64,000 nt of DNA, from the NCBI GenBank assembly GCA_020851555.1, contig JADZCM010000054.1, positions 24,564 to 88,563 of the forward strand. Reading direction: 5' to 3'. The notes beneath the pieces were generated by a model that worked only from the letters and a program-made list of their open reading frames with translations, had not been told where the DNA came from and searched no databases. Origin of the DNA: Bryobacterales bacterium. GTDB taxonomy: Bacteria > Acidobacteriota > Terriglobia > Bryobacterales > Bryobacteraceae. The translations under genes and the position numbers were made by a program. Every line of letters starts with the position of its first letter. Position 1 is the first letter of the stretch. This document shows, piece after piece, positions 31,525 through 40,916 of this stretch.

Positions 31525-32367
31525 ATGAACGGGGTCAAGACTGCGTTGCTGCTCGGTGTGCTGAGCGCGCTGTTGCTGATCGGGGGCCAGGCGGTGGGCG
31601 GCCGGCAGGGGCTGTACATGGGTCTGGGGCTGGCCTTCCTGATGAATTTCGTCGGATATTTCTTCTCGGACAAGATCGCGCTGTCCATGTACTCGGCCAA
31701 GCCGGTCAGCGAGACAGAGAACGCCGCCGTTTACCGCCGCATCGGCCCGCTGGTGCGCAACCTGACCATGCAGATGGGCCTGCCGATGCCGAGGCTGTGG
31801 ATCATTCCGGAGCCCTCCCCCAATGCCTTCGCCACCGGGCGGAACCCCAAGCACGCTTCGGTGGCGGTGACCGCCGGATTGCTGGAACTGATGGACGACC
31901 GGGAACTGGAAGGGGTCCTGGGGCACGAATTGGGGCACGTGAAGCACCGGGATATCCTGATCTCCTCGGTCGCGGCCACGATCGCGGCGGCTATCACGAT
32001 GCTGGCGAGAATGGCCTTTTTCTTCGGCGGGCGGCGCGACAACGAGGATCACGGCGGAGGGGCGCTGGGCGGGCTCTTCATGCTGATCCTGGCGCCCGTG
32101 GCGGCCATGCTGATCCAGATGGCGATCTCCCGGACCCGCGAGTACTCGGCTGACGCGGCGGCGGCCCGGTATACCGGCGGCCCCCAGGGGCTGGCGAGCG
32201 CGCTTCAGAAGCTCGAGCACTATTCACGGCGGCTGCCGATGGATGCCTCGCCGGCCACCGCGCACATGTTCATCATCCAGCCGTTCAGCGGCCAGAGCCT
32301 CATGCGCCTTTTCTCCACGCACCCCTCCACGGAGCAGAGAATCGCGCGCCTGATGCAAGCGGCGTGA
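31525..32367 (+). CDS. htpX: HtpX-like membrane M48 metalloprotease
   Basis: A 280-residue membrane protease. Two hydrophobic segments open the protein (about residues 5-20 and 30-45), the zinc motif HELGHVKHRD lies near residue 135, two more membrane segments follow (about 150-165 and 185-205), and the third ligand is in the TREYSADAAAA motif near 210. It degrades damaged inner-membrane proteins on the cytoplasmic side. The ATG at 31525 was preferred to a GTG 30 nt upstream. An AAGAAT box preceded by TG lies 12 nt before it. The stop overlaps the next gene's GTG. Confidence 0.92.
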   Translation: MNGVKTALLLGVLSALLLIGGQAVGGRQGLYMGLGLAFLMNFVGYFFSDKIALSMYSAKPVSETENAAVYRRIGPLVRNLTMQMGLPMPRLWIIPEPSPNAFATGRNPKHASVAVTAGLLELMDDRELEGVLGHELGHVKHRDILISSVAATIAAAITMLARMAFFFGGRRDNEDHGGGALGGLFMLILAPVAAMLIQMAISRTREYSADAAAARYTGGPQGLASALQKLEHYSRRLPMDASPATAHMFIIQPFSGQSLMRLFSTHPSTEQRIARLMQAA

Positions 32368-33539
32368 GCCACTGGCCGTCGACGAACGTGCGGGTCTCCC
32401 GCAAGGCCGAAGCGCGGCTTGCCTCGGGGCACCCCTGGATCTTCTCGAGCGACGTTGTGGACCGGGGCGACGCCTCCGCCGGGGAATCCGTCGCCGTGGT
32501 GAACGCGGACGGGCGGCCGTTGGGCACCGCTCACTTCAGCACAACCTCCCAGATCACCCTGCGCATGCTGAGCGACCGCGTGGAGGCGACCGGGCGGAGT
32601 TTTCTCAAGAGGCGGCTGGAGGCCGCCGCCGAGTTCCGCGGCCGGGTGGTCCGCGACAGCGACGCCTACCGGCTGGTTCACGGGGAAGCGGACGGGCTGC
32701 CTGGACTGGTCGTGGACCGGTACGGAGATTACCTGGTGCTACAGGCGCTGACTCAAGGCATGGACCGCGCCACTCCCGAGTTGGTGTCCTGCCTGCGGGA
32801 GTTGCTGGCGCCGGCGGCGATTGTGGCCCGGAACGACGCCGCCGTAAGGATCAAAGAAGGCTTGAAACTGGAGGTCAAGCTGCTGTCCGGCCAGGTTCCC
32901 GAGCGCGCCGAAGTCCGCATCCACGGACTGCGCTTCTTCGCCGACCTCCTGCATGGCCAGAAGACGGGCATGTTCCTTGACCAGAGAGAGAATTACGCCG
33001 CCGCCGCCAGGCACGCGCACGGACGCGCCCTGGACTGCTTCACCTCGGGGGGCGGTTTCGCGGTGCACATGGCGGCGCGCTGCGAGTCGGTGGAAACGGC
33101 CGACAGCAGCGGCGCCGCGCTGCGGCTGGCCCGCGCCAACAGGGACGCCAACGGCATCACCAACATTCAACTGCACGAGGCCGACGTGTTTGAGCTGCTG
33201 GCGGGATACGTCTCGTCGGGGCGGACGTTCGCCACCGTGGTGCTGGATCCTCCGGCATTCGCAAAATCACGGTCCGGAGTTGAGGGCGCCATACGGGGTT
33301 ACAAGGAGATCAACCTGCGCGCCCTGCGCCTGCTGGGTCCGGGAGGGGTGCTGGTGACCTGCTCGTGCTCTCACCACGTCAGCGAGGCGGAGTTTCTGGA
33401 GACGGTGGCCGCGGCGGCGCTGGATGCCGGCCGCCGGCTGCGGGTCCTGGAGCGCCGCACCCAAGCCGCCGACCATCCGATTCTGCTCACGGTGCCGGAG
33501 ACGCACTACCTGAAGTGCGTGATCCTGGGCGTAATCTAG
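32364..33539 (+). CDS. rlmI: RlmI-like 23S rRNA (cytosine-C5) methyltransferase
   Basis: A 391-residue protein with an N-terminal PUA domain (GHPWIFSSDVVDRG, about residues 21-34), an EEHEE-type linker (LVHGEADGLPGLVVDRYGDY), and a Rossmann methyltransferase domain with ALDCFTSGGGFAVHMA near residue 226, DPPAFAKS near 295 and TCSCSHHV near 332. The family methylates C1962 of 23S rRNA. The GTG start overlaps the htpX stop as GTGA, so translation is coupled. The SAM glycine loop reads TSGGGFAVHMA rather than the common TGGF. Confidence 0.88.
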   Translation: MSHWPSTNVRVSRKAEARLASGHPWIFSSDVVDRGDASAGESVAVVNADGRPLGTAHFSTTSQITLRMLSDRVEATGRSFLKRRLEAAAEFRGRVVRDSDAYRLVHGEADGLPGLVVDRYGDYLVLQALTQGMDRATPELVSCLRELLAPAAIVARNDAAVRIKEGLKLEVKLLSGQVPERAEVRIHGLRFFADLLHGQKTGMFLDQRENYAAAARHAHGRALDCFTSGGGFAVHMAARCESVETADSSGAALRLARANRDANGITNIQLHEADVFELLAGYVSSGRTFATVVLDPPAFAKSRSGVEGAIRGYKEINLRALRLLGPGGVLVTCSCSHHVSEAEFLETVAAAALDAGRRLRVLERRTQAADHPILLTVPETHYLKCVILGVI

Positions 33540-33572
33540 GTCCTGGAGCATCTTCAGGCGCCTGCGTGCCGG

Positions 33573-33602
33573 TTGATTCCCGACGGGGCGCTCCGATATA
33601 GT
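33573..33602 (+). promoter_or_regulatory. Candidate sigma-70 promoter of hppA
   Basis: TTGATT (33573-33578), an 18-nt spacer, TATAGT (33597-33602). The -10 is enclosed by the inverted repeat CTCCGA/TCGGAG (33591-33607), which could bind a regulator. Confidence 0.55.
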
Positions 33603-33665
33603 CGGAGGTTGGGTTCCGCGCCCTGGGGACCCGTCTACCTTCCCAGTTCCTAGGAGGATTTATAC

Positions 33666-36095
33666 ATGTATAAGAAAGCTGGACAAACTGCCCTTACGGT
33701 TCTGCTTGCCGCGCTCTCGCCGGCCGGCCTCCTGATGGCCCAAGCCGAGCATCGCGGAGGGGGCGAAGCCAACCTGGTTCTGCCCGACCTGAACCAGGCG
33801 GTGTTTCTGGGCGGAATCGGCGGGCGGACCCTGCTCATGGCGGGCCTGGTGGTGAGCGCGCTGGGACTGCTTTTCGGACTGATGATCTACACCCGTCTGA
33901 AGAACATGCCGGTGCACGCGGCCATGCGCGAAGTGTCCGAGTTGATCTATGAGACCTGCAAGACCTACCTGGCGACGCAGGGCAAGTTCCTGCTGCTGCT
34001 GGAGTGCTTCATCGGAGTGATCATCATTTTCTACTTCGGCATCTTGCAGGGCTTTGAGGCTTTCCGCGTGGCCATCATCCTGCTGTTCAGCCTGATCGGC
34101 ATTTCCGGCAGTTTCCTGGTGGCGGCCTTCGGCATGCGGGTGAACACCTTCGCCAATTCGCGCACCGCGTTCGCCAGTCTCACGGGCAAGCCGTACCCGT
34201 GCTATGACATCCCCCTTCAGGCGGGCATGAGCATCGGCATGCTGCTGATCTCGGTCGAACTGCTGATCATGCTGTTCATCCTGTTGTTCATCCCGGGCAG
34301 CCTGGCGGGGCCCTGCTTCATCGGCTTCGCCATCGGCGAGTCGCTGGGCGCGGCGGCGCTGAGAGTCGCCGGCGGCATCTTCACGAAGATCGCGGACATC
34401 GGCAGCGACCTGATGAAGATCGTATTCAAGATCAAGGAAGACGACGCGCGGAACCCGGGGGTGATCGCCGACTGCACGGGCGACAACGCGGGCGATTCGG
34501 TGGGGCCGTCCGCCGACGGGTTCGAGACCTACGGGGTAACGGGAGTCGCACTGATCACATTCATCATCCTGGCGGTCACCAGCCCGGTGGTCCAGGTGCA
34601 GTTGCTGGTTTGGATTTTCTCGATGCGCGTCATGATGGTGGTGGCCTCGGCCGCAGGGTATTTCATCAACGGCCTGATGGCCAAGGCGAAGTACGGCAAC
34701 GCCGACAAGATGAACTTCGAGCAGCCGTTGACCACGCTGGTGTGGCTGACATCGCTGCTTTCGATCGGCCTGACGTACGTTCTCAGCTCCCAGATGATTC
34801 CCGACCTGGGCGGAGACTCGTCCCTGTGGTGGAAGCTCTCGACGGTGATCAGTTGCGGCACGCTGGCGGGCGCGCTAATCCCCGAGTTCGTGAAAATCTT
34901 CACCTCGACCAATTCACGGCACGTGCGGGAAATCGTGACCAGCTCGCGGGAAGGCGGCGCATCGCTGAATATCCTGTCCGGCCTGGTGGCCGGCAACTTC
35001 AGCGCCTACTGGCTGGGGTTTGCAGTCCTTCTGCTGATGACCATCGCCTACATTGTGAGCTCCTTCGGCCTGGCGTCGCTGATGGCGGCGCCGGCCGTGT
35101 TCGCCTTCGGCCTGGTGGCGTTCGGCTTCCTGGGCATGGGCCCGGTCACCATCGCCGTGGACAGCTACGGACCGGTTACCGACAACGCGCAGTCGATCTA
35201 CGAGCTCTCCACCATCGAAGAACTGCCGGACATCAAGGAAGACATCCGGAAGAACTTCGGCTTCGAGCCCCAGTTTGAGCGCGCGAAGGACAACCTGGAA
35301 GAGAACGACGGCGCGGGCAACACCTTCAAGGCGACCTCCAAGCCGGTGCTGATCGGCACCGCCGTGGTCGGCGCTACTACCATGATCTTCGCCACCGTGG
35401 TGGCGCTGACCCATGGCCTGACCCAGAACCTCGAGATGCTCTCGCTGCTGCACCCGCCGTTCCTGCTCGGCCTGATCGCCGGCGGGGCGGTCATCTACTG
35501 GTTCACCGGAGCGAGCACGCAGGCCGTCTCAACGGGCGCGTACCGCGCGGTGGAGTTCATCAAGCGCACGATCAAGCTCGACACCAGCACAAAGGCGTCG
35601 GTCGAGGACTCGAAGAAAGTCGTAGCCATCTGCACCCAATACGCGCAGAAGGGCATGCTGAACATTTTCCTCACGGTGTTCTTCGCCACGCTGGCGTTCG
35701 CGTTCGTCGAGCCGTTCTACTTCATCGGCTACCTGATCTCGATTGCGCTGTTCGGCCTGTTCCAGGCCTTCTTCATGGCCAACGCGGGCGGCGCCTGGGA
35801 CAACGCCAAGAAGGTGGTGGAGACCGAGTTGCGCGCCAAAGGGACCGAACTGCACGCCGCTACGGTGATCGGCGACACGGTCGGCGATCCGTTCAAGGAC
35901 ACCAGTTCGGTGGCGTTGAACCCCATCATCAAGTTCACGACGCTGTTCGGGCTGCTGGCCGTGGAGCTGGCGGTTTCGGTCACCGCCAGGCAGGGAGCCA
36001 TGCTGAGCCACGTGCTGGCCGGCGTCTTCCTGGCGCTGTCGATGGTGTTTGTGTACCGCAGCTTCTACGGCATGCGGATCGAGACCGGGAAGTAA
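33666..36095 (+). CDS. hppA: Membrane-bound ion-pumping pyrophosphatase (divergent, K+-independent type)
   Basis: An 809-residue protein with about 16 membrane segments that hydrolyses pyrophosphate to pump H+ or Na+. Conserved parts are KIKEDDARNPGVIADCTGDN, AGDSVGPSADGFETYG and the later GDTVGDPFKDTSS. Two positions stand out. The DVGADLVGKVE segment of most family members, with its gating glutamate, is DIGSDLMKIVF here, and GNTT[A/K]A reads GNTFKA, with lysine at the position tied to K+-independence. The ADGFETYG form is one I associate with a divergent clade. Length exceeds the usual 660-770. A strong AGGAGG lies 9 nt before the ATG. Confidence 0.9.
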   Translation: MYKKAGQTALTVLLAALSPAGLLMAQAEHRGGGEANLVLPDLNQAVFLGGIGGRTLLMAGLVVSALGLLFGLMIYTRLKNMPVHAAMREVSELIYETCKTYLATQGKFLLLLECFIGVIIIFYFGILQGFEAFRVAIILLFSLIGISGSFLVAAFGMRVNTFANSRTAFASLTGKPYPCYDIPLQAGMSIGMLLISVELLIMLFILLFIPGSLAGPCFIGFAIGESLGAAALRVAGGIFTKIADIGSDLMKIVFKIKEDDARNPGVIADCTGDNAGDSVGPSADGFETYGVTGVALITFIILAVTSPVVQVQLLVWIFSMRVMMVVASAAGYFINGLMAKAKYGNADKMNFEQPLTTLVWLTSLLSIGLTYVLSSQMIPDLGGDSSLWWKLSTVISCGTLAGALIPEFVKIFTSTNSRHVREIVTSSREGGASLNILSGLVAGNFSAYWLGFAVLLLMTIAYIVSSFGLASLMAAPAVFAFGLVAFGFLGMGPVTIAVDSYGPVTDNAQSIYELSTIEELPDIKEDIRKNFGFEPQFERAKDNLEENDGAGNTFKATSKPVLIGTAVVGATTMIFATVVALTHGLTQNLEMLSLLHPPFLLGLIAGGAVIYWFTGASTQAVSTGAYRAVEFIKRTIKLDTSTKASVEDSKKVVAICTQYAQKGMLNIFLTVFFATLAFAFVEPFYFIGYLISIALFGLFQAFFMANAGGAWDNAKKVVETELRAKGTELHAATVIGDTVGDPFKDTSSVALNPIIKFTTLFGLLAVELAVSVTARQGAMLSHVLAGVFLALSMVFVYRSFYGMRIETGK

Positions 36096-36141
36096 CGGCG
36101 AGCCGCGCTCCGCAGGGCGGCGCTTCGAAGATTGCTCTCAT

Positions 36142-36161
36142 GGGGCACGGCGGCGTGCCCC
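36142..36161. terminator. Hairpin between convergent hppA and lptB
   Basis: GGGGCAC (36142-36148) pairs with GTGCCCC (36155-36161) around a 6-nt loop, in the 65-nt space between two convergent stop codons. No T-run is present; it probably serves both directions. Confidence 0.5.
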
Positions 36162-36889
36162 TACGGGGCCAGTTGGAACGATTCCCCGAGGTAGATCTGC
36201 TTCACCTCCGGGTCGCGGCCGAGGGCCTCCGGGCTGCCGGCCCGGAAGATCCTGCCGTTGTGGATGATATAAGCCCGGTCGGTGACGGCCAGGGTCTCCC
36301 GGACGTTGTGGTCGGTGACCAGGATGCCGATGCCCGTGCGTTTCAGGTCGAAGATGATCTTCTGGAGTTCCAGCACCTGAATGGGGTCGATCCCGGAGAA
36401 CGGCTCATCCAGCAGAAGGAACTTCGGCTCGATCACGAGCGACCGGGCAATCTCCACGCGGCGGCGCTCGCCGCCGGACAGGGTGTAGCTCTTGCTGCTG
36501 CGGACTTTCTCCAGGCCCAGTTGTTCGATCAGCAGGTGCATGCGCTCGCGCCGTTCACGGCCGCTCAGCCGGACGGTCTCCAGGATGGCCATCAAGTTCT
36601 CCTCCACCGTGAGCTTCCTGAAAACGGATGGTTCCTGCGGCAGGTAACTGATGCCCTTGCGGGCCCGCTGGTACATAGGAAGCGTCGTGATCTCCTCCTC
36701 ATCCAGCAGGACGCTGCCCGAATCCGGACTGATCAAGCCGACGACGATGTGAAATGAAGTCGTCTTGCCGGCGCCGTTGGGGCCCAACAAACCCACCACC
36801 TCGCCCTGTTCCACGAGCAAGGACAGTCCGTCCACGACCTTGCGCCGGTCGAAGGACTTGGAGATCTCACACGCCCGGAGCTTCTTCAT
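36161..36889 (-). CDS. lptB: LPS export ABC transporter ATPase
   Basis: A 242-residue ABC ATPase. The Walker A motif is [13 protein letters not shown] near residue 36, the signature [15 protein letters not shown] near 140, Walker [15 protein letters not shown] follows, and the switch histidine is in [10 protein letters not shown]. The overall match is to LptB, which powers lipopolysaccharide movement from the inner to the outer membrane. It starts 5 nt after the fused lptC-lptA stop, so the two form an operon; lptF and lptG are not in the window. The presence of an Lpt system implies LPS or a similar outer-leaflet glycolipid. Confidence 0.94.
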   Translation of the reverse strand: MKKLRACEISKSFDRRKVVDGLSLLVEQGEVVGLLGPNGAGKTTSFHIVVGLISPDSGSVLLDEEEITTLPMYQRARKGISYLPQEPSVFRKLTVEENLMAILETVRLSGRERRERMHLLIEQLGLEKVRSSKSYTLSGGERRRVEIARSLVIEPKFLLLDEPFSGIDPIQVLELQKIIFDLKRTGIGILVTDHNVRETLAVTDRAYIIHNGRIFRAGSPEALGRDPEVKQIYLGESFQLAP

Positions 36890-36893
36890 GGCT

Positions 36894-39137
36894 TCATTTC
36901 AGGCGGATCACGCTGGAGGCCGGCTGGGTGTCGCGGCCATCGACCAGCAGCCTATCATCGTCCGCGAACCAGGTCAATTGCGCTCCGCGCGTGGATCCAC
37001 GCAGGCTGTCGGTGAACTCGGGCCGGCCGCCGGACAGCACTATCTTGCCCTGCGCCACGACGTACTCGGCGTGCTCGGCGCGTCCCAGGCGCGTCCGGCC
37101 GGGCGCGGCCTGCGCAATGCGGACATCGCCGTCGGCGTATGCTTTTTCGAGTTCGGAAGAGCCAGCTCCGGCGGCGAAGATCCCCCGCAGATCAGCCGCC
37201 GACACGGTCATGCCGGCGCGGACCATGTCGGCTCCACCCCGGTACTCCGCGGTCCTGGTCTTGTCGGCATAGTACAGCTCAGGAGCCCTAACGAGGGTAA
37301 AGACCGGAACTGCTCCGCGTTTCTTTGCCGCGTCGGACTGTTCCACAAAGCGGCTACGGACGTTGCCCCGAGCCACGAGCGTGCGCTCCCCGCGGTCGAT
37401 CTCCACCCAATCCGCTTCGATCCGGTTACCCGCCTGCCAGACCACGACGCCGCCCTCGTAACGGGCGCGCCGGCCTCCCGCCGTCAGGAACATACGGGCG
37501 GACCTGGCGTGGAGAGGATCGCCCTGGGAGAGCACGGCGCTGGGCTTGCTGTCCGGTTCCGGCTCGCGAGTGGAAGCCACGCTGCCCTCCGCGGAGACGT
37601 CGCCGGAACTCTGATCCATGACGATCTTGTCCGCCGCGAGCGATCCCGCGGCGTCCCAGATTCGCGCGCTTTCGCTGAGGGTGACGAGGTTCTCCCTGGT
37701 CTGGGAAACGGCGCGGCCGGCACGCCCCCGGCGGTCACCCTCTTCGTAGCGGAAGTCTCCCCACTGCTCGAGGCGGAGGAGTTCGCTACGTTCGGGATCG
37801 AACTCAGCCTTGAGGTCGCGGCTCCAGGTGAGCATGGGTGGAGGCGCGGGGCCACGGGACGGACGAGGCCGTTCGGTGCGGGTAGAGGCGCGGGTAGCCT
37901 CAAGGCCGCGAATGTGGTTGCCCTGGGCGTAGGTCACGAAGATCCGGTCAGCCTCCAGGCGCCGGAGCCCCTGGCCGGGCTGGCTGGGCAGAAATTCAAT
38001 GACTCCCGGCGCGCCGGTCCTCACGTCGCTGATCTCACGGCCATCGGGCCCCATGGACAACTCGATGACGTCACTGTGAAGGGTGCGAACGGGTGGCCGG
38101 GGAGGTTTCAGAGACGGAGCCGGCAAGGATTCCACGACGGCGCCGCCCCTAGCAACCGCGCGGCGGAGACGGCTGGCGCCGCCGGCGAGGTCGAAGTCAA
38201 GATCCATGTGGGCGGCGGTGACAGAGGTGCGGGAGGACTTCTGGACGGAGGCCAGGCGCGCGTTCCGATCGGCAGCGATTCTCTCCACTTCGCCGCCCGC
38301 GCCGAATTCGATGAAGATCTGGCCGGCGGCGTACTCCACCTGACGGTCCGCTTCAGGACGGTCCGTCCCGCGCGCCTCAAAAGCCTCGATGCGGCTGATG
38401 TCTCCCTCTTTGAGCCAGAGGACGCCCTTTCCGCCCTCCACGGCCATCTCTCCACGCTTGAGGCGGTACCACGGGCCGACGAGGATGGCGGAGTCTCTCT
38501 CTTTGTAAATGAGTTCTCCGGTCTCGACGGTGAGCGGTTCAGCCTTGGCGCCGCTACGTCTATAGGTGAGGACGGCTTGGGAGCGGAGATGCAACTCACG
38601 GTACTCGGGTTCGTAGGCGGCACCCACGGACCTGCCTTCTCCGTGTTCAAAGCGGAAGGCTGTCGGGCGGTCAGTGGATGCGCGCCCCGTCTTGCTCTCG
38701 TACTTCAGGCCTGAGGTCCTGATGAAAACGCGCTGCGCGCCCGGCTCATCTCCGGCAGACTCTCCAGTGGTGATCTCGACCTCGCCGCCGGCGTAGAAGC
38801 TGCTATCCTCCGTGTCGAACTCCGCGTTGGCGGTCCTGATGCGGTCGAAGGTTGCGCCGTCGGCGGCGAAGACCTTGACCTCGACGTCTTCCAGATAAAG
38901 GCGTGACGGACTCTTAAGCTGGCTGAAGCGTTTGGCACAGACTTCAGCCACGGTCCGGTTGCCCTCGGTCTGCGACCAGCACAGGTCGCGATGCACAGCG
39001 CTGGTTTCCGACGGCAGCGCCGTGGGGACGGGCGGCGCACTGCTCTGCTGGCGCGCCTTCGAACGTAGGTGCACACCTGCCACCACTGCAATGACGGCGA
39101 CGATCACCACCAGAAGGAGCGGGCCCAAGCGCCGCAT
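36894..39137 (-). CDS. Fused LptC-LptA-like LPS transport protein
   Basis: A 747-residue protein anchored by one N-terminal hydrophobic segment (about residues 5-22). The first part (about 60-190) resembles LptC: beta-rich with [10 protein letters not shown] and [12 protein letters not shown]. Several OstA/LptA-type repeats follow, such as [22 protein letters not shown] and [19 protein letters not shown] near 560-620 and a last [21 protein letters not shown] segment. Normally LptC is about 190 residues and LptA about 185, encoded separately. Here one polypeptide appears to supply both the inner-membrane anchor and much of the periplasmic bridge. Placement directly before lptB supports the role. 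The ATG at 39137 was chosen over a GTG 9 nt upstream. Confidence 0.82.
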   Translation of the reverse strand: MRRLGPLLLVVIVAVIAVVAGVHLRSKARQQSSAPPVPTALPSETSAVHRDLCWSQTEGNRTVAEVCAKRFSQLKSPSRLYLEDVEVKVFAADGATFDRIRTANAEFDTEDSSFYAGGEVEITTGESAGDEPGAQRVFIRTSGLKYESKTGRASTDRPTAFRFEHGEGRSVGAAYEPEYRELHLRSQAVLTYRRSGAKAEPLTVETGELIYKERDSAILVGPWYRLKRGEMAVEGGKGVLWLKEGDISRIEAFEARGTDRPEADRQVEYAAGQIFIEFGAGGEVERIAADRNARLASVQKSSRTSVTAAHMDLDFDLAGGASRLRRAVARGGAVVESLPAPSLKPPRPPVRTLHSDVIELSMGPDGREISDVRTGAPGVIEFLPSQPGQGLRRLEADRIFVTYAQGNHIRGLEATRASTRTERPRPSRGPAPPPMLTWSRDLKAEFDPERSELLRLEQWGDFRYEEGDRRGRAGRAVSQTRENLVTLSESARIWDAAGSLAADKIVMDQSSGDVSAEGSVASTREPEPDSKPSAVLSQGDPLHARSARMFLTAGGRRARYEGGVVVWQAGNRIEADWVEIDRGERTLVARGNVRSRFVEQSDAAKKRGAVPVFTLVRAPELYYADKTRTAEYRGGADMVRAGMTVSAADLRGIFAAGAGSSELEKAYADGDVRIAQAAPGRTRLGRAEHAEYVVAQGKIVLSGGRPEFTDSLRGSTRGAQLTWFADDDRLLVDGRDTQPASSVIRLK

Positions 39138-39350
39138 GGAAACCACAGCTTACCAAATCGGTGACGCGGGGGCAGTCACAGGCCGCTCCACAGCAATAAC
39201 CAGTTTTGTTTGTGTAGGTTAACGCCGCGGCTCAGGCCGAGCTCATAGATGGCGGTGCTAGCTTGTGGGCAGAGGACCTGGACTCGATGTTCCAGACAAG
39301 AGGAGCAAGCTCAGCGCATTTCGCCGTTCTGGACACGTGGAGGAACTGGG
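39138..39350. other. Intergenic spacer ahead of the phage-like cluster
   Basis: 213 nt between the divergent lptC-A gene and the first phage-like gene. It holds a T-rich stretch (about 39200-39220) and no confident promoter, terminator, tRNA or repeat. No integrase remnant or att-type duplication is visible. Confidence 0.5.
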
Positions 39351-39626
39351 ATGGGCAACCTGAAAGAGACCGGCAAACCGAAGCCGGCGGGGCAGGCTGC
39401 GAAGAAGGGAAGACAACAGAAAGGGCGCAAGCCGTCCAACGTGGCGGTCCTGGAGCAGATGATCGAGAAGTTCCAGGCGCAGATCAACCGGGAAGACTTC
39501 AAGGCCACCGTGGGTGACTACATACGCCTGATGCAACTTCGCGAAGAACTGAGCGATGAGGAGCCGAAGGAGATACGGGTCACGTGGGTAGAGCCAGTAG
39601 AGCAGAAACCCTCGAACGAGACATAG
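39351..39626 (+). CDS. Small basic protein, candidate small terminase subunit
   Basis: A 91-residue protein. The first 30 residues are very basic (KPKPAGQAAKKGRQQKGRKP), followed by a helical section VAVLEQMIEKFQAQINRED and a second helix around DYIRLMQLREEL. It overlaps the large terminase gene by 43 nt. Small terminase subunits bind DNA and are usually encoded directly before the large one, so that role is inferred from position, basic charge and size. The ATG at 39351 has a good Shine-Dalgarno (GGAGG); earlier in-frame starts lack one. No recognisable domain. Confidence 0.55.
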   Translation: MGNLKETGKPKPAGQAAKKGRQQKGRKPSNVAVLEQMIEKFQAQINREDFKATVGDYIRLMQLREELSDEEPKEIRVTWVEPVEQKPSNET

Positions 39627-40888
39627 CATACAGCCCGCTCAGCTCCCAGAAACGTTTCCATGACTCCACGGCCAGATTCAAGGGTTTTTCCGGACCAGTC
39701 GGATGCGGGAAGAGCCAAGCCTTGTGCCAGGAGGCGCTGAGATTGACCTACCTGAACCAGGGGCGCACGGGACTGCTGGGAGCGCCGACCTTTCCCATGC
39801 TGAGAGACGCCACGCAGAGCACGCTGTTCGAGATTCTCGGGCAGAACCGGATACCTCACGAGTATCACCGGGCCGAGAACATCCTGGTGATGAAGGACAC
39901 GCGGTCGAGGATCATCTTCCGGCCCCTGGACGACTTCGAACGGCTGCGCGGGACAAACCTGGCCTGGTTCGGGTTGGATGAACTGACCTACACAGCGGAA
40001 GAAGCGTGGTTGCGTCTGGAGGGGCGGCTGCGGGATCCCAAGGCGCGCCGCCTGTGCGGATTCGCGGCGTGGACGCCCAAAGGCTTCGATTGGGTCTACC
40101 GGCGGTTCCTGGAAAAGCGCGTGAACGGGTACGACCTGACGCTCGCACAGCCGTACGAGAACCACCACCTGCTAGAGAAGGTGCCGGACTACTACGAGCG
40201 GTTGAAAAGCAGCTACGACGACCGGTTCTACGAGCAGGAGGTTCTAGGCAAATACCTGAATGTCAGCGAGGGCCAGGTGTATCACGGCTTTGACCGCACC
40301 CGGAACGTAACCGAAGTGGCGGTGGAACGGCGGCTGCCGCTGCGGTGGGCCCTGGACTTCAACGTGGACCCGATGTGCTCGGTCGTAGCGCAAGTGAAGC
40401 AGGGGGTGGTGCAGGTAGTTGACGAGATCGTCATGAGGCGGGCGACCACACCGGAAGTCTGCGTGGAGTTTCTGAGCCGCTACCCACGACACGAGGGGGG
40501 AGTGGTGATTTACGGTGACGCTTCCGGGAGCCGCCGGCAAACCACCGGGCACAGCGACTACGAGATGGTCAGGCAATCCCTGGCGACAAGCGGCCACAAG
40601 CAAGCGAGCTACAGGATTCCGCGGAGCAACCCGGAGGTGCGGGAGAGAGTGAACCTGGTGAACGCATGTCTGCGGCTGTCAGAAGGAGAGACGCGCCTGC
40701 TGATCCATCCGAGATGCAAGGAACTGATCCTGGATCTGGAACAGGTTGCCTATAAACCGGGCAGCACGGTGATCGACAAAGAGAGAGATCCGCGCCGGAC
40801 GCACCTGTCAGACGCGCTGGGATACCTAATCTGGCAGGAATGCAGGCCGCAGGGGCGGGCCGGAGCGCGCACCGAGCGCATACTTTGA
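39584..40888 (+). CDS. Phage terminase large subunit (packaging ATPase/nuclease)
   Basis: A 434-residue DNA-packaging motor. The Walker A motif is GPVGCGKS near residue 38, and Walker B LAWFGLDELTY is near 127. The RNase-H-like nuclease domain shows ALDFNVDPM near 257, VIYGDASGSRRQTTG near 307, and HLSDALGYLIW near 409, giving the three acidic positions expected. All catalytic features appear intact, so packaging could still work. The GTG start lies within the preceding gene; a later start would cut the N-terminal adenine-binding region. Next gene begins 28 nt later. Confidence 0.92.
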   Translation: MGRASRAETLERDIAYSPLSSQKRFHDSTARFKGFSGPVGCGKSQALCQEALRLTYLNQGRTGLLGAPTFPMLRDATQSTLFEILGQNRIPHEYHRAENILVMKDTRSRIIFRPLDDFERLRGTNLAWFGLDELTYTAEEAWLRLEGRLRDPKARRLCGFAAWTPKGFDWVYRRFLEKRVNGYDLTLAQPYENHHLLEKVPDYYERLKSSYDDRFYEQEVLGKYLNVSEGQVYHGFDRTRNVTEVAVERRLPLRWALDFNVDPMCSVVAQVKQGVVQVVDEIVMRRATTPEVCVEFLSRYPRHEGGVVIYGDASGSRRQTTGHSDYEMVRQSLATSGHKQASYRIPRSNPEVRERVNLVNACLRLSEGETRLLIHPRCKELILDLEQVAYKPGSTVIDKERDPRRTHLSDALGYLIWQECRPQGRAGARTERIL

Positions 40889-40916
40889 GCCGCCAGGCGG
40901 GGGAGGAGATACAGGC

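Noticed and set aside
36765..38714. 649-codon plus-strand frame opposite lptC-lptA
   Set aside because: No motif, overlaps lptB as well; antisense frames stay open here because of high GC.
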